Under the pieces are notes generated by a model, which was not told the origin of the DNA, did no database searches, and saw only the letters and a list, made by a program, of their open reading frames with translations. Positions 57,444 to 64,000 of a stretch of DNA of 64,000 nucleotides are shown here, one piece after another (the first letter of the stretch is position 1; every line of letters starts with the position of its first letter). Source of the DNA: Blautia parvula (lineage in GTDB: Bacteria > Bacillota > Clostridia > Lachnospirales > Lachnospiraceae); the NCBI RefSeq assembly GCF_020215665.1, contig NZ_CP084061.1, positions 2,574,001 through 2,638,000 of the forward strand. Reading direction: 5' to 3'. The translations under genes were made by a program, and so were the position numbers.

Positions 57444-57481
57444 AAGGGGACAAAAAGGGGACAAAAGGGGGAAAAAGGGGG
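57444..57481 (+). repeat. Candidate integrase arm-type sites, right arm
   Basis: Four GGGGA/GGGGG units separated by ACAAAA or AAAAA. The motif GGGGACAAAAAGGGGA also occurs at 19315-19329 next to attL. Confidence 0.5.
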
Positions 57482-57585
57482 ATTTTTTTGGTATTCTTCG
57501 TTCCGCGAAAAAGCAAGCGAAAACCCTCGAAACCCTTGATTTTACTGGGTTTTTCCGCCATATAGTCACCAAAAGAAATCTGGTC

Positions 57586-57611
57586 TTTACAAATAGTTTT
57601 AAAAACTATAT
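57586..57611. repeat. attR core
   Basis: 26 bp identical to 19223-19248. It contains the -35 box, spacer and first half of the -10 box of the DUF1836 promoter. Confidence 0.92.
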
Positions 57612-57614
57612 AAT
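57586..57614 (+). promoter_or_regulatory. DUF1836 promoter with palindromic operator
   Basis: TTTACA (57586-57591), 17 bp, TATAAT (57609-57614). The spacer contains TAGTTTTAAAAACTA (57594-57608), a 15-bp odd-centred palindrome ideally placed for a repressor. Confidence 0.8.
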
Positions 57615-57633
57615 AGAGCGTAGAGGTGATAAG

Positions 57634-58230
57634 ATGACAATTGATACCAAAGACATGCTGAACAGTATTCTGGCTAGTATTTCCCGTATTGACTATATAA
57701 AGCCTGAGGAAATTCCGGGAATTGATTTATATATGGATCAGGTAACCACTTTCATGGAGAATCACCTGTCCGCCTCCAAGCGCCACACGGACGACAAGAT
57801 TCTGACCAAAACCATGATAAACAACTATGCCAAGAACGACCTTCTCCCGCCGCCGGTGAAGAAGAAATATACAAAAGAGCATCTGCTGATGCTGACCTTT
57901 ATCTACTATTTTAAAAACATTCTGTCCATCAATGATATCCAGGTTCTGCTGGGACCACTCACAGAAAAGTATTTCAATAAGGACGGCGAGCTGAGCCTGA
58001 CTGACATTTACAATGAAATCATGCATCTGGAGATAAAGCAGATTGACCCCCTGACAAAAGACATTGTCCGAAAATACAAAATGGCCTGTGATTCCTACGA
58101 AAATGCAGAGGAAGAAAACCAGGATTTCCTGAAAAAATTTGCATTTATCTGTATGCTGAGCTTTGACGTATATGTAAAAAAACAGGTGATTGAAAAACTC
58201 ATTGATGACATGGCGGAACCGAAAAAATAA
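57634..58230 (+). CDS. DUF1836 family regulator
   Basis: 198 residues. DKILTKTMINNYAKNDLLPPPVKKKYTKEHLLMLTFIYYFKNILSINDIQVLL is the DUF1836 core, which resembles a MerR-type winged helix. AGAGGTGAT precedes the ATG. It probably binds the palindrome in its own promoter. The prophage separates it from pcrA but rebuilds its promoter. Regulon unknown. Confidence 0.85.
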   Translation: MTIDTKDMLNSILASISRIDYIKPEEIPGIDLYMDQVTTFMENHLSASKRHTDDKILTKTMINNYAKNDLLPPPVKKKYTKEHLLMLTFIYYFKNILSINDIQVLLGPLTEKYFNKDGELSLTDIYNEIMHLEIKQIDPLTKDIVRKYKMACDSYENAEEENQDFLKKFAFICMLSFDVYVKKQVIEKLIDDMAEPKK

Positions 58231-58245
58231 AAAAGTACAATTTAA

Positions 58246-58284
58246 ATGCTGCTTTTGGGTTTTCACTCCCGAAAGCAGCATGTT
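58246..58284 (+). terminator. Terminator of the DUF1836 gene
   Basis: ATGCTGCTTT (58246-58255) pairs with AAAGCAGCAT (58272-58281), with GGG/CCC inside, followed by GTTTTATT. Confidence 0.8.
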
Positions 58285-58291
58285 TTATTCT

Positions 58292-59023
58292 CTATTCACT
58301 CTTCATTTTATGTCTGAACACCAAAACAGCGATCACATCCACCGCTGCTGCATAGACCAGCACCCACCAAAGTTCCGGCATGATCTTTCCGTATTCCCCT
58401 GCAAGGGCATATCTCCCTGCATCCACTGCGTGCAGAAAAGGCAGGCTCTTTGCCAGTTTTCCAAATACACCGCCAACCATGGCCGGATCAAACCAGGTCC
58501 CGGACAGCCATGCGCTCAGGTTGGTGAGCAGCGCGCCGCAGGCGCCTCCCACCTGTTTATCATTGAACACACTGCCGCACAGCAGGCCAATCCCGATAAA
58601 CAGCAGTGCTGCCGGTATGGAGACAAGCACAGTCAGCAGAATATTCAGGCTGGCGGAAAGCCCAAGAAACAGGGCAGTGACAAAACAGATCAGAATCTGT
58701 GCCACTGCCATGGGAATCAGCGGAAGTGTATATCCGGCTATAAAATCACCTGACTCCATAGGTGAGGCAAAGAGCCGCATCATGAAGGAACTTGTTCTGT
58801 CCTTTGCAATGATCATTCCTGAAAAAAGTGAGAGAAAGGACATACCGAATACAGCGATCCCAGGTGTCAGCTTATCCACATCAAACAGATCCACCGGTGC
58901 ATTTGCCCCGATAAGAGACAAAAGCAGCAGCAGGATCACGGGAAATCCAATCCCAAATCCCAGGCTCGTCTTGTCCCTTAATATTTCCTTGGCGTTACGT
59001 GATGCAAATGCCATTATTTTCAT
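58292..59023 (-). CDS. ABC-2 type exporter permease
   Basis: 243 residues, six hydrophobic segments, with the ABC-2 pattern FGMSFLSLFSGMIIAKDRTSSFMMRLFASPM and a conserved GALLTNLSAWLSG loop. Works with the ATPase encoded directly upstream (4-bp overlap). Substrate could be a drug or peptide. Confidence 0.87.
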   Translation of the reverse strand: MKIMAFASRNAKEILRDKTSLGFGIGFPVILLLLLSLIGANAPVDLFDVDKLTPGIAVFGMSFLSLFSGMIIAKDRTSSFMMRLFASPMESGDFIAGYTLPLIPMAVAQILICFVTALFLGLSASLNILLTVLVSIPAALLFIGIGLLCGSVFNDKQVGGACGALLTNLSAWLSGTWFDPAMVGGVFGKLAKSLPFLHAVDAGRYALAGEYGKIMPELWWVLVYAAAVDVIAVLVFRHKMKSE

Positions 59024-59751
59024 GATAAACTGCCTCCTCTGCAGAGAACGACAAACGCCTCCTCAAATTTTTCCTTTCCGGCCTTTTTCATCAGCTCCTC
59101 TGCAGTTCCAACCGCAGAAAGTCTGCCCCCGGCCATAATGCCGATTCTGTCGGAAAGGCTCTCCGCCTCCTCCAGATAATGAGTGGTGAGCACCACTGTC
59201 ACTTTACCCTTTAATCCCTCGATCATTTCCCAAAGTTCTCTTCTTGCCAGCACATCCAGCCCCAGCGTGGGTTCATCCAGAAAGAGAATATCCGGTTCTG
59301 ATATCAGTGCCATGGCAATAGAGAGACGTCTCTGCCATCCTCCTGACAGTGTTCCGGCTTTTTTTCCGGCTATTTCGTCCAGGCTGCATCTCTTGATCAT
59401 ATCCTCAGTCTTACCGGCTGCCTCCTCTTTTGTGATTCCGTAAATCCCGCAGATAAACTCCAGGTTCTCCCGCACAGTCAGGTTGGGAGCCACCGCTGTT
59501 TCCTGGGGCGAGAGATTGATTTTTTCTTTCACCTTCATCGGTGCTGTCACCACACTGTCCCCCAGCAGCCTGGCATCTCCGGATGTGGGCGCGGTCAGAC
59601 AGGAAAGCATCTTGATCGTGGTTGTTTTTCCTGCTCCGTTCACACCCAGAAGCGCAAACAGTTCTCCCTGTTCCACAGACAGGCACAGGTCATCCACAGC
59701 AGTCACATCCTTATATTTCTTTGTCAGATTGTTCGTCTCGATTGCCCTCAT
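59020..59751 (-). CDS. ABC exporter ATP-binding protein
   Basis: 243 residues from the ATG at 59751 (GGGGG site upstream). Walker A GVNGAGKTTT, signature LSGGWQRRL, Walker B PDILFLDEPTLGLD, H-loop TTHYLEEAE: the CcmA/DrrA-type multidrug subfamily. In one operon with the permease and XRE-AbrB regulator. Confidence 0.93.
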   Translation of the reverse strand: MRAIETNNLTKKYKDVTAVDDLCLSVEQGELFALLGVNGAGKTTTIKMLSCLTAPTSGDARLLGDSVVTAPMKVKEKINLSPQETAVAPNLTVRENLEFICGIYGITKEEAAGKTEDMIKRCSLDEIAGKKAGTLSGGWQRRLSIAMALISEPDILFLDEPTLGLDVLARRELWEMIEGLKGKVTVVLTTHYLEEAESLSDRIGIMAGGRLSAVGTAEELMKKAGKEKFEEAFVVLCRGGSLS

Positions 59752-60175
59752 CAAATCTTCCCCCTTTTTCCAGAATTTTCTTGGCAAGCTCCATGAAAAT
59801 CTCTGTCTTCACCATGGCAAGGCCCTGCTCTTCATCCCCAAGGATCAGTAGACTGTCACCCGGTTTAATATTGAAAATATCCCTCGCCTTTTTCGGTATG
59901 ACAATCTGTCCCCTCTCACCCACATTCACAGATCCAAATACATGCTTTCCCTTCGGCGGAATCTGCAGTCCTTCCTTCTTTGCCTGATAATTCACCAGAT
60001 TATCTATGCTCACCCCATACAGTTCGGCAAGAGCAACGGTATTATCCAGATCCGGCACGGTCTCACCGTTCTCCCATTTTGCCACTGCCTGACGGGAAAC
60101 ACCGATTTTCTCAGCCACCTCTTCCTGGGAGTAGCCCATCTGTTTTCTCAGTGTATTCAAATTCACAGAAATCAT
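59711..60175 (-). CDS. XRE HTH fused to AbrB-like domain
   Basis: 154 residues from the ATG at 60175 (AAAGGAG upstream). XRE HTH (LRKQMGYSQEEVAEKIGVSRQAVAKWE, ~8-60), then an AbrB/SpoVT looped-hinge domain (VNVGERGQIVIPKKARDIFNIKPGDSLLILGDE). Two different DNA-binding folds in one protein. It overlaps the ABC gene by 41 bp and probably regulates it. Confidence 0.85.
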   Translation of the reverse strand: MISVNLNTLRKQMGYSQEEVAEKIGVSRQAVAKWENGETVPDLDNTVALAELYGVSIDNLVNYQAKKEGLQIPPKGKHVFGSVNVGERGQIVIPKKARDIFNIKPGDSLLILGDEEQGLAMVKTEIFMELAKKILEKGGRFDEGNRDEQSDKEI

Positions 60176-60280
60176 ATTTTTCACACTCCTTTCCATTAAG
60201 TATAACGCCCGAATGGGGATAGTTCTACCAATCTGTGTTAACAGAAACTGTTATTTTCAGTTGCGTAGCTGTAAATCAAA

Positions 60281-60330
60281 AAGAAAAAGCATGGCGTATA
60301 CCGCTTTATATATCAGCGGCCTACCCATGC
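60281..60330 (-). terminator. Terminator of the TetR gene
   Basis: GCATGG (60289-60294) with CCATGC (60325-60330), inner CCGC (60301-60304) with GCGG (60316-60319); on minus a TTTTTCTTTTT tail follows. Confidence 0.75.
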
Positions 60331-60349
60331 CTCTCCCCAATCAATTATC

Positions 60350-61021
60350 TCACCCATAAATCTCCGGATGCTCACTCAAAATCTTCTCCGCCAGCACCCG
60401 GCTCTCCACGCAGACTTCCTCCATGATCTTATCCACATCCGGGAATCTCCACAGACCCATATAGGACTTGAAGATCACATCAGGGATACTTCCCTCTATC
60501 ATCTCCAGACTGTCATCGTAGAGCACCAGCGTCCGTTCCATGCTGACAGAGATAAAGTTCCCGTACCAGCCCATTTTCTCTGCCTCCTCGTCGGACAGAT
60601 CCGGCCTGTAATTATCCCGGATACTCATGTAAGTCTCCACACCTGACTTTGCGATTACATCAAGCAGTATATCATTGCGCAGTATGTCCCGGTAGAATGC
60701 CTCATATTTCTCCGAGGAAAAGACCATGTAATTCAGATTGACAAGAAGTCCTGAGTACAGGATCGGCTTCTTGTGCCGGCTCACATACATTTTTGCAAAT
60801 GCGGCAAACCGGTGGTACATCCGCTGCACGATCTCCAGCGCAATGTCACGTTTTGTCTTGAAATGATAGGCCACCAGTCCCAGACTCACATCAGCGGCAG
60901 CCGCAATCTGCCGCATACTTGTCTTCTCATACCCTTGCTCTATAAAAAATTCCCGGGATACTTTCAGAATCTCTTCTTTCTTATTTTCCTGTTTTTTTCC
61001 TTCTCCCGCATTTGTTCCCAT
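60350..61021 (-). CDS. TetR/AcrR family regulator
   Basis: 223 residues. HTH: KKEEILKVSREFFIEQGYEKTSMRQIAAAADVSLGLVAYHFKTKRDI. C-terminal helical ligand domain with several aromatic residues (YRDILRNDILLDVIAK). GAGG lies before the ATG. It could control the adjacent ABC exporter or the PPOX-APC genes; no operator is obvious. Confidence 0.88.
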   Translation of the reverse strand: MGTNAGEGKKQENKKEEILKVSREFFIEQGYEKTSMRQIAAAADVSLGLVAYHFKTKRDIALEIVQRMYHRFAAFAKMYVSRHKKPILYSGLLVNLNYMVFSSEKYEAFYRDILRNDILLDVIAKSGVETYMSIRDNYRPDLSDEEAEKMGWYGNFISVSMERTLVLYDDSLEMIEGSIPDVIFKSYMGLWRFPDVDKIMEEVCVESRVLAEKILSEHPEIYG

Positions 61022-61192
61022 AAATACTTCCTCAACTTTTCATAAATATTCCGGCACTCCCATAATAGCAGTCTTATTTTTAGAAGTCAACGATTATTGT
61101 CCACTTTCTGGCTTGTTCCCCCTCTGCAGGTAATAGTTCAGTCAAGATGAACCATTGCCTCTGCAGACACCCTGCCATATGTGTTCCTGCAT

Positions 61193-61231
61193 AAAGAAAG
61201 AAAATCTCCCTGCCCATACAGAGAGATTTTC
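61193..61231 (-). terminator. Terminator of the PPOX-ferredoxin gene
   Basis: GAAAATCTC (61200-61208) pairs with GAGATTTTC (61223-61231); minus-strand TTTCTTT follows. Confidence 0.75.
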
Positions 61232-61245
61232 CTGTTTAGATTTCC

Positions 61246-61947
61246 TTACCTGCAGTTGCAGTCAATGGCGTCATTCGGACAATTCATGGCACAGCGTCCG
61301 CACTCCAGGCAGCCAAAATGTTTAATCTCATATTTGCCGTCAGCCGTGGGATGGATCACATCCTCCATGCAGACCTCCTCACAGGTGCCGCATCCCACAC
61401 AGCGCTCCGGATCGATCACATAAGCCCAGGGACGGACCTGTGCGCCGCCGAAGCAGAAGCGCAGGCGGCAGACAATGTCATCCTCAGGAAGATGGAAAAT
61501 CTCCCCCTCCCCGCTGTCCAGGATAAAGATACGGAACATATCCAGATCCTTTCTGTACAGTGCCTTGGTTCCCGGATTCAGTTCCCAGTATTTTGTATAG
61601 ATCTCCGGGTGCTCTTTTGGATCAACCTCCGTCACATGGGCATTCAGCCTGACACTGGCAGACAGGCGCTTCACCGTCTCCCGGATGATCGTTCCTACCA
61701 GGTACGGATTCTTCTGCAGTTCATAATAGACCGGCTTGCCCTTGGCAATTCCTATATAAAAATTGCCTTCTCCATCCAGATAGTGTACCTCCAGACCTCT
61801 GGCTGTAGGCATTTTCCCGTCTATGGCCGTTGTGCCGAACACCATATAGCCCACTTCATGGACAAACTGAAACGCCGCGTTTTTTATTTCTTCATTGGAA
61901 CTTTTCTCCGTCAGCCCCAGAGCCGGAGCCGGATTAAAATCTGACAT
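61246..61947 (-). CDS. PPOX-type flavoprotein fused to 2[4Fe-4S] ferredoxin
   Basis: 233 residues, GGAGG 7 bp before the ATG. First ~165 residues: pyridoxamine 5'-phosphate oxidase-like split barrel that binds FMN or F420-like cofactor (GYMVFGTTAIDGKMPTARGL, NFYIGIAKGKPVYYELQKNP). C-terminus: two clusters, CVGCGTCEEVC and CLECGRCAMNCP. It would pass electrons between iron-sulfur and flavin to reduce a small substrate. Paralogue of the gene at 63353, with the APC transporter between. Confidence 0.85.
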   Translation of the reverse strand: MSDFNPAPALGLTEKSSNEEIKNAAFQFVHEVGYMVFGTTAIDGKMPTARGLEVHYLDGEGNFYIGIAKGKPVYYELQKNPYLVGTIIRETVKRLSASVRLNAHVTEVDPKEHPEIYTKYWELNPGTKALYRKDLDMFRIFILDSGEGEIFHLPEDDIVCRLRFCFGGAQVRPWAYVIDPERCVGCGTCEEVCMEDVIHPTADGKYEIKHFGCLECGRCAMNCPNDAIDCNCR

Positions 61948-61986
61948 TACAATACCTCCCCAATCTGATTTTTTCTTCAGTGAACC

Positions 61987-63321
61987 TTATGCTTCCTCGT
62001 AGCTGACCTCGATCTCGACCTTGTGGAATTTCTGACGGATCAGCGGATAAATACATGCAACAGCCAGATAGACCAGAATTCCGATCACATAATTCATGTG
62101 GATCTCCAGACACTCATAGTAAACAAATGCCGCGCTGACAATGGCACCCATGACACATAAAAATGTATATAATTTGTCATTGATATGGAACTGGGAGCGT
62201 TTCCAGATCTCCGGTATTTTCTTAGGCATGGTGATGATCGCCAGACACAGAATGACCTGTACGCAGTTTGCCAGTGTATTTCCGATATTCGCAATATCTC
62301 CTACGTTCATGCCGCTTAATATGATAACTGAGCAGAGCACATAGATGGTCAGGATAATATAATGAGGCGTACCAAACTTGTCATTACGTTTTGCAAAGAT
62401 CTTCGGCCACCAGCCGTCCTCTGCTGCCTGGGCAATAGGAGCCTGCAGCCATCCCAGGTTGGCGTTCAGGGATGTGACCAGGGCCACCATAGCACCGCCC
62501 ACGATGAAGAAAATGTACAGCGGAGCGGGAAGGATCTCCCTTGCCACCTTGGACAGGTTCTGGCCTGCCACGTGCTCTACCGGGAACACACCGGCTGCCA
62601 CTACACCGACACCGATGTAAAGAATAGTAACAATCACGGTTCCCACAACGATACAGAACGGAATATCTTTTTTCGGATTCTTGGCTTCACGGCTCATATT
62701 GATGATAAAGGTAGCGCCGCTTGTAGCCATGGACAGCAGTGCCGCCGCAGACATAACTCCTGTAAAACCGCTTGTGAAGAACTGGTTCTCATCAAAATAC
62801 CCCGGTTCCAGATGGATAATTCCAAACCCGGTAAACAGAAGCAGCGCAATGACCAGAATAATAACCAGCGCATACTGTACTTTTGCTGCCACCTGGATTC
62901 CGCAGAGATTTAAAACCACGAATACGGTCAGAATTCCGAAAGCCACCAGCTTGCCGTTGATCTCCGGAAATGCGGAGAGCACATAATCCGCAAAAGAAGC
63001 GGAATACATAGTTGCGCCAAAGAAATAACTGACGAACACAACAGAATACAGCCCAGCAAACCACTTGCCGCCGAACATGGCAGCCTGTGTATAGAAACCG
63101 CCGTTCATACGGATAGTCCCTGATAAAAAGAACTGCGGCAGCGCAACGATCGTAACCATGACCGCGCAGATAATATAGGACAGGACAATGGAGCGCCCTG
63201 TAATTCCAATGGCAAGACCGGTCATTGTCATAACACCGCCGCCAATCACGTTACCGATTGCGATCGCAAGCAGATCGCCGCGACCTAAACTTTTTGAACC
63301 ATCAGCATTTGTTTTTGCCAT
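61987..63321 (-). CDS. APC family amino acid permease
   Basis: 444 residues, about twelve membrane segments. LLAIAIGNVIGGGVMTMTGLAIG is the G-rich first helix of APC transporters, with ATSGATFIINMSREAKNPKKDIPFCIV later. It imports an amino acid or exchanges it with its product. GAGGTG precedes the ATG. It lies 39 bp upstream of one PPOX-ferredoxin gene and 31 bp downstream of the other, an apparent operon. Confidence 0.9.
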   Translation of the reverse strand: MAKTNADGSKSLGRGDLLAIAIGNVIGGGVMTMTGLAIGITGRSIVLSYIICAVMVTIVALPQFFLSGTIRMNGGFYTQAAMFGGKWFAGLYSVVFVSYFFGATMYSASFADYVLSAFPEINGKLVAFGILTVFVVLNLCGIQVAAKVQYALVIILVIALLLFTGFGIIHLEPGYFDENQFFTSGFTGVMSAAALLSMATSGATFIINMSREAKNPKKDIPFCIVVGTVIVTILYIGVGVVAAGVFPVEHVAGQNLSKVAREILPAPLYIFFIVGGAMVALVTSLNANLGWLQAPIAQAAEDGWWPKIFAKRNDKFGTPHYIILTIYVLCSVIILSGMNVGDIANIGNTLANCVQVILCLAIITMPKKIPEIWKRSQFHINDKLYTFLCVMGAIVSAAFVYYECLEIHMNYVIGILVYLAVACIYPLIRQKFHKVEIEVSYEEA

Positions 63322-63352
63322 AAATTTTCACCTCTCACACTCAGCCCAAACC

Positions 63353-63991
63353 TCAAGTTTCCCCTTGTTCCTTCAAACGGCAGATCAGTGCCGTGTCTGC
63401 CTGCGGACATTTCGTATAGCAGATGCCGCAGTCATCACAATCCATCTCTTTTATGTAATATTTTCCGTCATCTTTCTGATGGATCGCTTTCTCCACACAG
63501 TTTTCCTGACAGATACCGCAGCCCACACATTCCTCTGTGATGCGGTAGGTCATTGGCCGTATCTCTTCCCCGCCGAAGGCAAAACGCAGCCTGCGTATCC
63601 TTTCATTGGCATACAGATGGAAGATTTCCCCTTCCCCTCTGTCAATCCGGTAAAGAGCTACTATGTCAAAATTTTTCCGGTACATCTCTTTTGTACCGGG
63701 ATTCAGTTTGAAAAATTCATCCCATACCGCCTGGTCTGTTGTCTCGCTGACCCATGCGCTCAGGCGCAGGGAATATCGCTCGTCAATCAGCGTATTCATC
63801 ACAAGCTGCGGGCGTTTGCAGAGCTGTTCATACGTGGGTTTACCCCTGGATGTCATGAAATACAGATTTCCGTTACTGAGCCGGTTAAAATCCAGAATCC
63901 TGTTCTCAGGCCGTCCCTCATTCACAGTGGCTGCCGGCATGAAGCGTATCTTTCCGATAAGAGCAAATGCCTTTTCCCGCACTTCTTCCAT
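63353..63991 (-). CDS. PPOX-type flavoprotein fused to 2[4Fe-4S] ferredoxin, second paralogue
   Basis: 212 residues from the ATG at 63991; only 9 bases upstream are visible and no RBS can be seen, so the start may be further out. Same architecture as the 61246 protein: barrel (FMPAATVNEGRPENRILDF, NLYFMTSRGKPTYEQLCKRP), clusters CVGCGICQENC and CDDCGICYTKCP. The two share LNPGTKxxYRKxxD and the GEGEIFHL segment. Likely both serve the same pathway, with the transporter. Confidence 0.85.
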   Translation of the reverse strand: MEEVREKAFALIGKIRFMPAATVNEGRPENRILDFNRLSNGNLYFMTSRGKPTYEQLCKRPQLVMNTLIDERYSLRLSAWVSETTDQAVWDEFFKLNPGTKEMYRKNFDIVALYRIDRGEGEIFHLYANERIRRLRFAFGGEEIRPMTYRITEECVGCGICQENCVEKAIHQKDDGKYYIKEMDCDDCGICYTKCPQADTALICRLKEQGET

Positions 63992-64000
63992 GGTATTGGA

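Larger units (their letters stand above)
19223..57611. mobile_element. Complete HK97-type temperate prophage (38.4 kb)
   Basis: A perfect 26-bp direct repeat (19223-19248, 57586-57611) bounds a region with integrase, cI/cro switch, replication protein, SSB, terminase, portal, protease, capsid, long tail module with tape measure, holin and endolysin. The gene set and the tape measure indicate a siphophage with HK97-type head. HNH next to a P27-type terminase small subunit suggests cos packaging. No obvious gap or transposon is seen, so it may be inducible. It separates pcrA from the divergent DUF1836 gene. Confidence 0.95.

Noticed and set aside
57444-57481. G-rich run as a G-quadruplex or CRISPR leader
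   Set aside because: The matching motif near attL makes integrase arm sites more likely; no repeats-spacer structure.

Overview
The window looks like the chromosome of an anaerobic gut Firmicute of the Lachnospiraceae (Blautia-like). This is inferred from the gene families (GH51/GH43 arabinoxylan enzymes with an ABC importer and LacI regulator, a DUF1836 regulator, PPOX-ferredoxin fusions, a HicAB-bearing Siphoviridae-type prophage), the strong GGAGG ribosome-binding sites and moderate GC content. No rRNA, tRNA, CRISPR array or transposase gene was found.

Layout. 1-3186: end of a GPH-type transporter, a cobalamin-type URO-D/methyltransferase protein and a MATE efflux pump, all on +. 3301-10817: an arabinoxylan-oligosaccharide locus on -, in transcription order lacI-type regulator, lipoprotein binding protein, two ABC permeases, GH43 and GH51. 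11013-14739: a patchwork of small and broken genes (phage tail fragment, flavodoxin, truncated alpha/beta hydrolase). It ends in a ~2-kb AT-rich island with one orphan gene, an SF2 helicase N-terminal domain joined to two PD-(D/E)XK-like nuclease domains. That island lies between two copies of the 3' end of the rRNA methyltransferase gene rlmD. 14740-19076: rlmD, a small membrane protein and pcrA.

19223-57611: an apparently complete 38.4-kb HK97-type prophage bounded by a perfect 26-bp direct repeat. From left to right it holds a cargo end (small + strand genes separated by a repeated terminator family, and a Rha protein); lysis genes; a tail module with tape measure and a -1 frameshift tail chaperone; a head module; terminase and HNH; HicAB; an early operon of small Cys-rich proteins, Lar-like protein, SSB, an HUH-type Rep and an SPFH protein; an AT-rich control region with divergent cro/cI promoters; and a tyrosine integrase. 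Several + strand elements run against the - strand early and late operons: three copies of a promoter-hairpin module, each ahead of a small ORF, and three candidate small RNAs.

The prophage sits between pcrA and the divergent DUF1836 gene. Its attachment core carries the -35 box, spacer and half of the -10 box of the DUF1836 promoter, including a 15-bp palindrome, so integration rebuilds that promoter at attR. 57634-64000: DUF1836 regulator, ABC-2 exporter with an XRE-AbrB regulator, a TetR regulator, and an APC permease between two paralogous PPOX-ferredoxin flavoproteins.

The most interesting items are the helicase/double-nuclease gene in its rlmD-end duplication, the three repeated promoter-hairpin modules, the structured RNA near 42.5 kb, and the use of a promoter/operator as attachment core.
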